NCBI GenBank assembly: GCA_009602725.1
Contig: WELB01000020.1
Span: 665,182-714,802 of the forward strand
DNA: 49,621 bases
Source: Spirogloea muscicola
Taxonomy: Eukaryota > Streptophyta > Zygnematophyceae > Spirogloeales > Spirogloeaceae
Reading direction: 5' to 3'
The notes under the pieces were generated by a model. It saw nothing but the letters and a program-made list of their open reading frames with translations. It was not told the origin of the DNA and did no database searches. This document shows positions 34,207-45,641 of the stretch, piece by piece. Position 1 is the stretch's first letter. Each line of letters starts with the position of its first letter. The translations under genes and the position numbers were made by a program.

Positions 34207-34932
34207 TGTGCCAGTGGTGGAAATCTTGCTCTTGCTTATGCACCTATTGCTGGTGCCCCTTATTGAAATCATTGAGCTCGACAGCCTTCCTCTTTTGATG
34301 CCATAGTTCCTGCCTTCCATTCCCTCATGACACGAAATTATACAGCGAGCTTGCAAGACTGACGACGTCGCTTTCTGCCTTCGCAAGTTTTGAGAGAATG
34401 TCGCTCGCATGGGCATTGTAGACTACGGGCAAGGTGCCACAGTGAAGGTGAAGGAAGTCACATCTTGCTGGTCAGGTAGTGCAGCTGCCATGCGCAGCAG
34501 ACTCACAGCGTGCATGCCAAGCTTGGTGCAAATCGCAGAATTGGCGTCCCCGTTGTCATGATTAAATGAGAAAAGAGACATACATTAGGTCCTTGACCCA
34601 AGCCATGGGGCTGCCGGCTGCAAGTTTATACTGTCCTGGTGACCATGAGGGCTGCCGAGAGAGCCAATTTCGAGATTTAGAGGCATCTTCAATCAAATCG
34701 ATTGATTCTATATAGGCAATCTGTAGTCGCCATCTTGGCCAGCTTAGACTCGACCTGCGCGCAGAAGCTTGCTGGTAACGCTTTTGATGTGGGCGGCAGT
34801 CTCAAAGGGGCGAGCACTGGGCTCCTGGGTCCCGAGCTGCCAACCACGAAGCGCCACATCTGTCTGCCACATTCCACGTTGGCTATCCTGCTGCACAAGT
34901 TTCTGCTAGTTGCCGCTTTCTGACCCCTTCGT
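34207..34932. other. 3' region of the GH18 gene and intergenic sequence
   Basis: No gene recognised. From about 34720 the sequence resembles retroelement 3' sequence running into the stem-loop unit at 34933. Confidence 0.4.
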
Positions 34933-34990
34933 CTCTGGGCTGGTCTTTCCACAGCCCTCGCCCCCATTGGAAGAGTGCCACTTTCTTCGT
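34933..34990 (+). repeat. Stem-loop unit upstream of the AIG1 GTPase gene
   Basis: GGGCTGG (34937), CACAGCCC, then CCCCCATTGGAAGAGTGCCA and CTTTCTT. It lies about 330 bases upstream of the AIG1 start codon. Confidence 0.75.
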
Positions 34991-35314
34991 CCATTCTCAC
35001 GCCCTTGAAGTCCCGTCACAACTGCAGGGAAGCGGCAGTGTGCCTGGCCTCTGACGGGCGTGGGCGAAGCGAGCCCGTCGAGCGGCCGTGACGTTGGGCT
35101 GGAATCCGGTCAACGTGAGGGATTGTGTGGGGCCCTCGGGGTCTTCCTGCGATCTAGATAAGTGGAATTAATAGAGTTCCGGTTGCCTATCTTTTCCTGA
35201 AACTTCCTTCTCCAGAGGTCGCGGAGCGGCCGAGGCGGCGGACGCGGTTAGGCCAAGCTAATTGCCGCCAATTGCGGCGAACGAGCCGCGGCGCCATCGA
35301 CGGCGCGCGGGAGC

Positions 35315-37566
35315 ATGGGCGGCCCGCGCCCCGGCGGCGGCGGCGACGACGGTCGTGACGCCCGGGCGGGCCTTCACGCCATGGCGGCTCCGGCGGAGGC
35401 CTCCAGCTGGTCGCTCGCGTTGTCCCCGTACTCCTCGTCGCCGCCGCCCATGCTCCGCGCCGACGACGGCAATGAAGACGCCGACTGGGAGACCCTGGAC
35501 CGCCAGGACTTTGTCGAGAAGGCGGCGCGGGAGCATGAGGGTGAGGAAGGCGGCGTCTCGCATGCTGCCGCGGCCAACAGCCTCACCATCGTGCTCGTGG
35601 GAAGGAGCGGCAACGGCAAGAGCGCCACGGGGAATTCCATCCTGAAAAAGAAGGTTTTCAAGTCCGCGCGGAGCCATCTCGCCGTCACCTCGACGTGCGA
35701 GCTCGCGCACGTCGACAGGTCGGACGGCCGCCACATCAACGTCGTGGATACCCCAGGTATCTCTCGCCCTCCATACATCACCATCAATTTGACCAACGCG
35801 CCTCTAACGCAACGATGCCTTAATCCTTCAGCGTATCTGCATAAATTTTGGCTCATAGTGATCAAGAGCATGCTGAGGCATGTGAACTAGCTATCATGGA
35901 CAACGAGATTGCCTCGAAGTTTGCACTGATAGGACGACTTGATTTCCTATTGGTTGTGTTAACTTACTGACATGGTCCATCACGTCTTCTGAGGTATTTT
36001 GTCCAGGCCTTTTCGACCCAGCCACGTCCCCAGAGTACCTCAGCAAGGAAATTAGCCGGTGTATTGCGCTGGCCAGGGACGGAGTGCATGCTCTGCTGCT
36101 TGTGCTATCTACAAGAAACAGGTTCACAGCTGAGGAGATGGCGGCAGTGGACAGCCTGCAGGTCATATTTGGTGACAAGGTTGTCGATTATATGATCATT
36201 GTTTTCACTGGAGGAGATGAGTTGGAAGAAGAAGGACAGTCGCTGGATGACTATTTGCCAGATGTCCATTCCTCTGGTCCTGAGTCCCTACAGGTAACAC
36301 CAAAGGGTCGCAGTCCTTCCTGTTGTGGTTGCTATTAATGGTGGGGCTGCACCACTTCAGCACGTGCCTTTTTGCCTGACCTGCTGTGGTGTCTGAAAGT
36401 CAAGTCACGTTGGCCAGCTTCATGAGAAATCTGGCCTGATGCCTAAGTACCTGGCTCTGCTGCTTCTGAAATTTGTTGTTCCGTACTTCGGACACTCACC
36501 TCAATTACTATGTCTGCATGAGCAGGCCTTGCTTCGCCGCTGTGGAGATAGGAAGGCTGTGTTTGACAACAAGACCAAGGATCCTGCAAAGCAGGAGCGG
36601 CAGACTCAGGAGCTATTGAACATGGTTGACAGTCTGGTGCAAAGCAATGGAGGCCAGCCATATACAAATGTGCTCTTCCAAGAAGCAAAGGTAGCTCATA
36701 TAAGTGCTTCTCGAATCTGCTGATTGTGTCAGCCAAGCAAGGGTTCAAATTCAAGCTTGCAGCAGGTTGAAGATTCCTATTAGAAGGGCTGTGCAAGTGT
36801 CATAGATCGTGGAAGCTCAGCCGAAACATTGACTCTTATCAGGAGGCGGCTGAAGCGGCTAAGGAGGCGAAGGAGGTTGAGCTCAATGAAAGGATCGCGG
36901 AGTTTCACTACGACGATGACAAGGCCAAGGAGATGTTCAAAGCCTGGAGGGAGGAGATGCAGGCCTCACATGCAGAGCAGCTGAGGCTTGTAACTAGCAT
37001 GGTGAGCACCTTACGGAGTTGCTTGCTTTGTCTGGCACCCCCCTATGATTTGCCGAGGCAAACACTGACTTCAATGACAGGCAGCTGATATAGCTGTAGT
37101 TTTTTCCCAATGCTTGTTCATGCAAAATCCAAATTGCTATGAATTTATGTAGTGTCACAGTCCACTTTCTTCCACCTTTGCTCCACAGACTGAACTTGGT
37201 CATTTTCTTCATATGCTTCAGGTTGAAGAGGGCTTGCGGAAGCAGGCTGAGGAGCAGCAGCGAGCGCTCAAAGAACAACAGGTTGTTTTGGAGGAGCGGC
37301 TGGCAAGGGAAACGGTGGCACGGGAGGAGGCCGAGAACGCAGCCAAGGAAGAGAAGCGGCAGGCTAATGACGAGTTGCAGCGAATGAAGGCCGAATTAGA
37401 CGAGCTCAAAGTACGAGAAGCCACGCTCTCTGCCTCCAAGGAAGAAAAGCAGCAGGCGCACAATGACCTGCAACGGATGAAGGCCGAGCTAGACCAGCTA
37501 AAACAGCGAGAGCAGATTCGCCAGAAAATGGACAAGGAACTCAATCGCGGTTGCGTCATTCTGTGA
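35315..37566 (+). CDS. AIG1/GIMAP-type GTPase with coiled coil and CaaX box (5 exons)
   Basis: Exons: 35315-35756, 36007-36293, 36526-36690, 36843-37001 and 37222-37566, 465 residues. AIG1/GIMAP proteins are septin-like membrane-associated GTPases, linked to stress and defence in plants and lymphocyte survival in vertebrates. P-loop GRSGNGKSATGNS (96-108), switch Thr in VTSTCE, G3 NVVDTPG (about 142-147), the family box ALLLVLSTRNRFTAEE and a G4-like FTGGDELEE are all intact. The last two exons are heptad-rich (EEQQRALKEQQVVLEERLAR; the segment LQRMKAELD occurs twice), predicting a long coiled coil. The protein ends CVIL, a CaaX motif; Leu at the last place favours geranylgeranylation, giving a membrane anchor. 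The N-terminal 85 residues are low-complexity. An alternative start is Met23. Confidence 0.92.
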
Positions 37567-39040
37567 TTGCTATATGATGCTTCTTACTTATTTTCCAGTG
37601 CAAGACTTCTCAGCACCTCACTGCAGGTGACAGCAGTCAGATCAGTGTACAGTGGGGACAAAGGATGGCAGCTGGGTGCACACTTCGGATCTGCTTACGC
37701 AGTCTGGTGCTTCTGACAGAAGGGGCTCGAAGGGTCCGAAGCCTGTCGCTCACACTCTACGGTAGCCTGTGTGCACGGTTGCCTTGACACTCTGCTGCAG
37801 GAGGTCCCTTGACGAAAGAGGCCAGCCAGCCGGGCCCTTCGGCAAAGGCTTTCTCCTTTCTGAGATCCTCCCCACTTACAGGGGCATCCAGCAGTCTTGT
37901 GGCTCTCTTCCTGCATGACATTCCTGCGCTTCTAAGAGGAGTAGATATCGGTCTCCAGGAGGGGAGTCGCTGATACAGGCCAGCCCAATTGGGGAGCCGC
38001 CTAAGCGGAGAAAGATGAAGGTGAGCCCAACTACACAGATGTGGCTGTGATTGACAGATTACAGAATGTTGTGGCCCAATAGACTGAAACAGCGGCTCCT
38101 CTGTGGTGGGTATTGCTTGCAAGCGGTCAGCATGGAAAGAATGGACACAAATATGGGCAAGACAGACCCCATCCTACCAGTTGAAGCTGGCGCAGCTACA
38201 GTAAGAAACTGAGAGCCAGCAGCCTGTAAATCAGATAAACTGTTGCAGGAAGGCGAACCCCCTCGGCAAAAGCCGGAGAAATCAACCCAGACGCAGTCTG
38301 CCTGGAGGTGCAAGGCAAGGTTTGACGGCGTTGGCAAGACATTGACAAGCGCATATTTGTGTGCCAGCGCTGGCAATGCAGTGCCTGTCATGGAGCGGTG
38401 TGTAAAGACACGGTGGCAGCTAGATTGCAAGCATACTTCCAGCTGCTCGCATGCACAGTGCAGTCCATGGTTTGACAAGGGCAAGTAGCTGACGGGTACC
38501 TACAGTCGGAGACGTCAGTGCCTACAGCGTGAAAGCGACTGTGAAAGACAGAAAAGCTCCCTACCCTCCACTTGCAAGCTCGCCAAAGCGGCCGCTTGGC
38601 GGCTTCACAGGCGCCTAGACGACCGCCAGGCAAACGCCCCGGGCCTTGACCGCCTGTACCTCGTGGTCAAGTTCAGAGCAACAAGAGCTCTTGCAGATGA
38701 TGGCGGTAACTGTGAATACTTAATGCAAACATAGAAAAGGCCTAAGGAACATCCAACTCAAAAGCGCAAAACACTCAGCAATATAAGCAGCTAATCACAT
38801 TTGCAGCTCGGATGGCCACTCAGTAAGCTCAGGCAACAGCCGCATACGGTAATGAGTAGCAGCAGCAGAACAAGAGTCGCCCCGCTAATCTCCTGAAGCG
38901 GCAGCCAGGGCACAGCTATACGGAGATGCAAGGGGTACGCCAGAGGACTGGTACAAGTAAGTTGTGCGATACGCGAGGCCATAACCGGCACGGCGTTGAT
39001 GGCATGGCTGCTCGCCCCTGCTGCACCTGCCGTCGAGCGA
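37567..39040. other. Intergenic, no gene recognised
   Basis: About 1.5 kb with several medium open frames but no recognisable family. Around 37975-38015 is a decayed, minus-oriented stem-loop tail (GGCCAGCCC then GGGGAGCCGCC). A near-perfect palindrome around GCGGCCGC occurs at about 38580-38602. Confidence 0.4.
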
Positions 39041-39200
39041 CCGCTCGTCGCTCAAGCAGCTGGAGGAGGTCAAGCCAGATATGTATGTGTCTCACTCGTG
39101 GATACGGAGTGTTCCCCTTAGCCAGCTTATTGCCTAGTTACCAGGACAGTCTTAAGGCTCCAAGAGGCCTCCCTTTGAATTTTATGAGCACCGCATGATC
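39040..39200 (+). mobile_element. Retrotransposon 3' tip of the copy-1 subfamily
   Basis: Ends in a CLTRGY-like codon string (39086-39107) followed by a tail closely matching the one after copy 1: CCCCTTAGCCAGCT.ATT, then a ...GGCCTCCC... segment. It shows that copy 1 and this tip share one 3' end. Confidence 0.65.
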
Positions 39201-39283
39201 CTTTCACTTAAGCCACCGAGCCTCAAACGCCCCGGCCCGAGCACAGCTACTGCAAGTGGGCCACACTGAGCACCCACAAGAGG

Positions 39284-39330
39284 GAAGCTCTTCCAATCTA
39301 AGGTAGTGGCTGTGAAAGGCCAGCCCAGAG
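39284..39330 (-). repeat. Stem-loop unit, minus orientation
   Basis: GAAGCTCTTCCAATCT box, then GTGGCTGTGAAAGGCCAGCCC. It is the reverse of the 11004 and 34933 type. Confidence 0.65.
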
Positions 39331-39750
39331 AGACCAAGTCCAATCCACAGGATGGTCCGTGTATGTCCTCAATGTTGGCAGCGACGTCTTGCCCCACTTT
39401 CACGGGTGCCAAGGCGGGGTTACGGCGGTCGAAAGCGACCGTTGCGGCCAAATCAGCGAATGGTGCTCAATTCACCGACAGAAGTGTCGGTGATGGCAGC
39501 CGGGCCGATTGTGCCTTGTGCGATGCCCGTCAGCCGCTTTGACGTGATGGGGCCTGACGGACGTGGCCGTGGATGTGGACGTGACAGGAGTCAAAGCGGG
39601 AAGAAGCTGCGGCTGCTGCAGCTGCGGCTGCTGATATGCAATGAGCAGCTGTAACAGCGGCTCTAAAAGCGGGGCAGTGACGGCGGCCGACTTTCCCGTG
39701 CTGGCCCCCGCGCCTGCTGACCGAGGCTGCTGCCTGCTCGGTCGAATTGG

Positions 39751-40222
39751 AAGAAAGTGCTCGCCCATTGAGAATAGGGGCTGGAACAACCAGCCCGAAA
39801 AAGAATGAAGAGAGTACGAGAAGAGGGCCAGGGGAAGCGCTAAGAAGCAGAAATAAAGCAGCTACGAGACACTCAGTAACCCCTGCTAAGCAGCCGCAGA
39901 TCAGAGATGCTGGGGCTCCTGGAAGTGGGTCCCCTGGCCAGAGCCAGAAGAAAGTGCTCGCCCATTGAGAATAGGGGCTGGAACAACCAGCCCGAAATGG
40001 AATGAACAGAGTACGAGAAGGGGGACAGGGGAAGCGCTAAGAAACAGAAACAAAGCAGCTACGAGACACTCAGTAACCCCTGCTAAGCAGCCGCAGGTTA
40101 GAGATGCTGGGCTCCTGGAAGTGGGTCCCCTCGCCAGAGCCAGAGGCAGCAGCGAGGGCTCTGCCGGCACGAAGGTGCAGCGCCCGGGCCATGGACCTCT
40201 GCAGCGAGACGGCCAGGCGCAT
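39751..40222 (-). mobile_element. Retrotransposon 3' ends duplicated in tandem on the minus strand
   Basis: Minus strand: MRLAVSLQRSMARALHLRAG, RALAAASGSGEGTHFQ, NLRLLSRGY and TGA (40222-40070), then a tail with a stem-loop unit (40017-39949). A second copy of the last part of the domain follows directly (about 39948-39873), then the same tail and stem-loop (39817-39751). The repeated unit is about 190 bases and the two copies are nearly identical. Both stem-loops have GGGCTGG/CCAGCCC arms and the GGGCGAGCACTTTCTT box. Confidence 0.8.
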
Positions 40223-40800
40223 TTGAAGTTAATTGGGGCTGGCGTTCGGTCAGCTAATGCCCCTGTCGGATAGTCGCCTCCTGCTTCTGCTAGCAATCCA
40301 ATACGTCAATTGGAGCTTGGTTGACGACCAGTACAATGAGCGGACGGATTTTCTGGAGAAAGCTTGCGTGATCTCACAATAGGCAGCTGCTGAGGAGCCA
40401 AGCCAGCGAGCCTGAAGTTGCTCAAAGAGAGAGCACTCGTGCGACCCGCTATTGCATCAACAATCCAGCCGAGCACTGTTCTTTCGAGCTGAAAAGGTGA
40501 TCAATAACTGCAAATGCCCTTGTTATAGTAGAGTGCTTATTAGCTTGATTCCTGTCTCCCACAATCTTCGGCAACCGCACGCCTCGCTTCTCGTTGACCC
40601 CAGGAGATAGTAAACGGGAAGACAGTAAGAGAATTTGAGAAGCGAGCTCTATAGGGTGAAGGCAGTGCCTGTGAGATTGAGGAACGTCCCCACTGGTCCC
40701 TTTCCCCAGCCCTCCTTCGCAGCCAGCCTTCGGCACCACCACTTGCAGCGGCTACGTCCTACTGGGGCAGTTCCTCAAGGGCCCGTACGGCGCGCTGAGT
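40223..40800. other. Intergenic, no gene recognised
   Basis: No exon or repeat I can name. It leads to the degraded AIG1 copy; any remaining promoter of that copy would be here. Confidence 0.4.
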
Positions 40801-43567
40801 ATGGGCGGCCTGCGCTCTGGGGCTTACGATGGTCACAAGGAGCGGCTGCAGCCCACAGGCCATCTGAGGATGAAGGCTCCATTGGTGGCATCGAGCTCGT
40901 TGCTGGCATCGCCCTCGTCCTCGTCACCACCGCCGATGCTAAGCGCCGACGGCGGCAACGAGGACGCTGATTGAGAGGATCTTAAGCACATGGAGCTCGT
41001 CGAGAAGGCGAGGATGAAGCCTGAGGCCAAGGAGGCTGGCGCTGTGCCTGCTGTTGCTACCAACAGCCTTACAATCGTGCTCGTGGGAAAGAGTGGAAAT
41101 GGTGAAGTGCAACAGGGAACTCCATCCTGAACAAGAAGGCATTGAAATCTGCACGCAGTCGGCGTGCTGTGACGTCAACGTGTGAGCTCGTGCACGTCGA
41201 CCTGTCGGATGGCCGCCTCATCAATGTCATTGACCCGCCAGGTGCATCCTCGCCCTGTACAACAGTAGAATGCTCAACAGGCGCATGACTTGTCTATGCT
41301 CCATGCATAATTTCTTGTTCTATAAATATACATGCTGAGGCATGTGATAATAGCCACTCTACACATTGGATGGAGTAAAAGTTGGTCCTACTGAGCAATT
41401 TGCGCATCTCTCAAGGCTTGCTGTCCAGGCCTCTTTGACCCAGTCACGTCCCATGAAAACTCCAGCAAAGAGATGAGCCAATGCATTGCACTGGCCAGGG
41501 ATGGAGTGCACGCCCTCCTGCTAGTCCTTTCCATAAGAAACAGGTTCACAGCCGAAGAGGTTGCAGCAGTGGATAGGCTGCAAGTCATTTTTATGGTGAC
41601 AATATTGTAGTATTACATGATCATTGTTTTTACCGGAGGAGACGAGCTGGAGGAATCCTCCGATGACTTTTATCAGATTGCCCTGACTTTGGGCCCCTGC
41701 AGGTATGTGTCTGCATGGAGTGGAAGCTTTCATAGAATATTGCACAAGAGCATTATTACACCAATCCCACATGCACATCCTTGCCTGTCCTGCTATCTCC
41801 CTTTCAATGTATCGGCTTGAATTGGCCTGCATTTCATTTCATGCGCCCCGCGCGCCTTCTCTCCCTTTCTAGTCTTGTTCTTTGTTACTTCTTGCTAGAC
41901 AATGGTACTCTTTCCAACATGACATGAATCCAAGGTCAATTTCTCAAGAATCCTGCCCTGCTGGGACTCCGTGCCTGGATATCTCCATTTGCACTTTGTG
42001 CTTTCAAAACGTTTATGTAATGAATTCTACATTAAGTATGCATGCATGGGCAGGCCTTGCTTCAGCGGTGTGGTGATAGAAAAGTCGTCCTTGACAATAA
42101 GACCAAGGATCCTACAAAGCAAGTGCGACAGAGTCAGGAGTTGCTGGATATGGTCGAGAGCCTGGTACAGATCAATGGTGGCCAGCCATACATAAATGCC
42201 CTTTTGCCAAGAAGCTCAGGTAGCATCTTTTCTTGTACTTCCAGCAGTTAGTCTGAGCCATGCAAGCAAAAAATCTTTATGATTATAATTTTTCAGGCCA
42301 TAGACAACGGACATGTTGAGGGCGGTTGTAAACAAAAGCTTACAGCCCAGCAAAGAAAAGTTTGTCTGGCAGGAGACAGCTGAGAAGGCCAAGGCAGCGC
42401 TTATTAAATAGATGGATGAGCTTGCCCATGGTGACGTCAAGTTAGAGGAGATGTTACAAGCTTGCAGAGAGGAAATGCAGGCCTTGCATGAGGAGCAGAT
42501 GCATCAAGTAGCCATCAAGGTAGGAAATTGCTGCCTTGCTTGCTTTGTCTGGCATTTCCGCACTTATACTTAATGATCACTATACATAGACAGGCACATG
42601 ATCATGGAGATATACTGCCTAGCCTGAAGAGCGGACGACCTCACACACTGCTCCTGAAACCGAAGTCCTTATGCACTCCAGGTTGGAGGGGGGTTGCGGA
42701 AGCAAGTTGAGGAGCAGCAGCGCACGATGCAGGCACGGCAGGTGATCCTAGAGGAAAGCCTGGCAAAGGAGATCAGAGTGCGTGAAGTTGCTGAAAGAGC
42801 GGCCACAGAGGAGAGGGAGCAGGCTGGCAGAGTATGTCCTTTCATACAGCACAGTCCAGCTTTTGGTCGTTATGTATCTCAGTCCTTGTCCAATCTGCTC
42901 AGAGAAGCCAGCTGAGAGACTGGGTGCGCAAGCAAGCTGAGCAGAAGAAGTCAGTACTAAATGAGCAGCAGCCAATGTTCAAGGGGGGCCTGGCTAGAAA
43001 GAGACTGGCGCATGAGGAGGCACAAAAGGCAGCCAAGGAGGAAGCTCTAGGCTGGCAAATAAGTACCACGAAGTAGCAGTCTTGCTACTTTGTAGCTTAT
43101 ATCTTCGGTCGATCGAGTTGTCGTGTAATTTCCTGAGTTCAACTTGCTCATGCACTCCAGGTTGCAGAGTTGCTGCAAGAGCATTCTTTCCAGCAGCTGC
43201 ACGTCATGGAGGAGCAAAGAATTATCCTGCAGGAGGTGCTGGACGGGAAGGCACGGGTGGAATCGCAAAGTGCGGCCAGGGAGGAGAGGCTGCAGGCTGA
43301 CCAAGTAAGTACACCCGACCTCCTGCTTGGGTCTTTGTAAGTCCACTTGTGTTCCTAAGCCTGACGTTCTCAATAAACTCCAAAGTTGCCGAGGCGTTAC
43401 ATGCGCAAGCTAAGCAGGCCATCCTAGAGTCTATGCTGGAAATGGAGAAGAAAGCGCGCGAGGAGGCGAACAGCAATCTGCTGCAGATGAGGGCCGAGCT
43501 TGGCAGGTTGTATGAGCAACAAGCAAGTCTGAGGCAGCAAGCTGAACGCGGCTGCACCATTCTGTAA
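40801..43567 (+). pseudogene. Decayed tandem paralogue of the AIG1 GTPase
   Basis: Exon-like blocks match the upstream gene: 40801-41241, 41429-41702, 42054-42219, 42373-42519, 42682-42831, 42903-43058, 43161-43304 and 43385-43567. Recognisable: EDAD-stop-E (Trp to TGA at 40972), VATNSLTIVLVGKSGNG with a frameshift inside the P-loop, VIDPPG instead of VVDTPG, LFDPVTS, LLVLSIRNRFTAEEVAAVD, then frameshifts near 41595-41615, and ALLQRCGDRKVVLDNKTKDP. Another stop (ALIK-stop) falls at about 42410. The coiled-coil part has four repeated exons, three starting at CTCCAG|GTT-type sites. One donor is decayed (CAA|ATAAGT at 43058) and one acceptor too (CTCCAAAG at 43385). The end still reads ERGCTIL-stop, a CaaX box. 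An intron carries a piece of retroelement tail (41818-41880). Confidence 0.88.
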
Positions 43568-44144
43568 AGACTTGCTTGGCAGCTTAACTGCAAGTCGCGT
43601 AGCAACTCCATGTCAGCAACTAGATTCTTATGAGAGCACCTTAAGCAGGACAATCATCGATTATCTCCAGGCGTTGCTGCGGCCTGATATGTCAATACTG
43701 CGGTGGTTCTGATGTTGCCTTCTCCGGTGATCCCACATCTGTTGTCCGTGCAAGTCTGCGTCCCGCTACCAGGCAATCAGCCACTTCGTGCGACGCGTGC
43801 CAGGGACCCAGCGGCAGCATGGCGGCAAGTGAAGCAAGGCAGCCCTGGCCTGCAGAGCCTGCCGGTGCTCCTGGGCATTCAACAGAAGCAGCCCGAGTGG
43901 CCTCCCCCCTCTTTGCGCACCCCATCGCCCCTCCACATCCAGCATGCGCTTGTAGTCCTACTGCGCAAGCCACTTCCCTCGGCGAGCATTTAGTCGTTCT
44001 GGCTGAACGACGATCATGGCTGGGCTGCACTCCTGCCGCATGGCAGAGCAAGAGATCGTGTATTAGAAAGAAATGTAGGCCAAATGGCCGGGTACAAAGG
44101 CAAGCACATCTAAAATCTACATAACCTACAGCAGATTGACCCGC
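43568..44144. other. Intergenic, no gene recognised
   Basis: About 0.6 kb downstream of the AIG1 pseudogene. It has an open frame of about 100 codons on the plus strand without recognisable features, which I do not consider a gene. Confidence 0.4.
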
Positions 44145-44660
44145 TCAATAACCACGGGTCAAAACATAAAGGTCACTACTCGATGCATGAATACTAGATG
44201 CCAGGAACGGAGCCCTTCTGCCACCTACTAGAGCTCGCCCAGCTTTCTGGTGCAAGGCACTAGCCTGAGCACGCTGCAAACAGGCCGAAACTCGTCGTCG
44301 CAAGAGCGACAGATATGCAGCTGGCAAGCCCATCTCAGCCGGAAACACATCTGCACGTCGAGTGTAGCCTAGATTGGCAATGTATTGAAGCAGAGTGTGG
44401 AAGCGAGGACCCAGACAGCCAAAGATGTCGATTGCAGCTGGCAGGAGTTGATCGCATTGGGGGTAATCGGAGTAATGCCGCAGTTTTCTTTGCTCTGCTC
44501 CGCCCACTGCGTGCCCAGCAATGTGTGTTGATGCTGGGCCGTTATATGCCTCCGTAACAACAACGTCGACCAGGGCCCGTGGTCCTCCACCAGGTTGCAC
44601 GCCCATAATGTCAAGTGTGCGGCGATGATGACGTCCCTGGGCGTCCGTGGTGATAGGCAT
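44145..44660 (-). mobile_element. Retrotransposon copy 11, diverged, open frame
   Basis: 171 codons on the minus strand ending LYVLTRGY-stop. It has the nuclease segment (LDIMGVQPGGGPRALVDVVV), GHAVGGAEQRKLRHYSDYP, AAIDIFGCLG and RRRVSACLQRAQASALHQKAGRAL. The first Asp context (RRTLDIM) differs from RADLV. It is the most diverged copy in the window, so an older or separate subfamily. It lacks the knuckle and reverse transcriptase. Confidence 0.75.
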
Positions 44661-44764
44661 GATATTGTTGACTTCCAGATCGGGTGCCCCCCCCGAAACC
44701 TATCCGTTGGGCCGCCGTGACGGCGTCGGTGAATAAGCCACCGGCAAGCGCGCCTTTGCCCACC

Positions 44765-45265
44765 AGAGGAGAAGCGGCTCTACCGAGGGGGCGATGGCAG
44801 TGACAAGTCAGCCCACAAAAGAAAAACTGCGGCTGCTGATGATAAAAGAATGGCTGTAAAAGGCATACAGTGGGTGTTGAATAGTGTACCAGCGGAGCCA
44901 GAAAAGAGTGAACAAGGAAGAGAGAAGAAAGTGCTCACCCATTGAGGCTAGGGGAAGAGAGAAGAAAGTGCTCGCCCATTGAGAATAGGGGCTGGAACAA
45001 CCAGCCCGAAAAAGAATGAACAGAGTACGAGAAGGGGGCCAGGGGAAGAGAAAGAAGAAAGTGCTCGCCCATTGAGAATAGGGGCTGGAACAACCAGCCC
45101 GAAAAAGAATGAACAGCGCGGCCAGATTGACTGGTGGCTGGGAAAGGCCAGCCCAAAAGAATGGACAAGGTCTGAGGGAGTTTGAGTGAAGAGAAGAAGG
45201 TGCTCGCCCATTGAGAAAAGGGGCTGGCAAAGCCAACCCAAAAAGAATGGACAATGTTCAAAGCC
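44765..45265 (-). repeat. Tandem cluster of stem-loop units
   Basis: Minus orientation. Units or parts at about 44770-44815 (GGCTCTACCGAGGGGGC..), 44822-44870 (GCGGCTGCTGAT.. with GGCTGTAAAAGGC), a half unit 44925-44957, a full unit 44963-45030, a full unit 45055-45116, the CAGATTGACTGG variant 45119-45170 and another full unit 45190-45255. The two complete central units are nearly identical and are joined by GGGGCCAGGGGAAGAG-like linkers. Confidence 0.8.
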
Positions 45266-45614
45266 AAAGAAAGAGGTGCTGAAAAAGGACTACACTACAA
45301 AGTGCAAGATGGTGCAGAAGGAGATGCAGATGGCTGCTCAGTATCCACGTGTGAGCAACAGCAGATCAGAGTAACTCGGAGCAGGAGAAGCGGCACTTTG
45401 CGGAGACCCGGAAGCAGCAGCCATAGCACGGCCAGCCCGCGCGTGGACCGCATGAGCCAAAGTGCGCTGCAGCGAGACCGCCAGCCTCATCCGAAAGACC
45501 TGCGAGAGGGAGCCNAGAGAAAGAAAGAGGTGCTGAAAAAGGACTACACTACAAAGTGCAAGATGGTGCAGAGGGAGATGGCTGCTCAGTATCCACGTGT
45601 GAGCAACAGCAGAT
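45264..45614. repeat. Direct repeat of about 100 bases bracketing a retrotransposon tip
   Basis: A segment beginning GAAAGAGGTGCTGAAAAAGG and ending GTGTGAGCAACAGCAGAT occurs at 45266-45366 and again at 45518-45614, with small differences. The first copy has a few extra bases (around CAGATGG). Between them lies a minus-strand retrotransposon tip (about 45505-45366: MRLAVSLQRTLAHAVHARAG, MAAASG). A single N is at 45515. Confidence 0.75.
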
Positions 45615-45641
45615 AAGAGAAAGAAAGCAGCTACAAATTAC

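Noticed and set aside
43819-44124. 101-codon Pro/Ala-rich frame
   Set aside because: No motif, no partner exons and no similarity to anything I recognise.
44765-45265. Tandem spaced repeats as a CRISPR array
   Set aside because: Eukaryotic context; spacing and unit length are irregular, and the between-unit sequences are themselves repeated.
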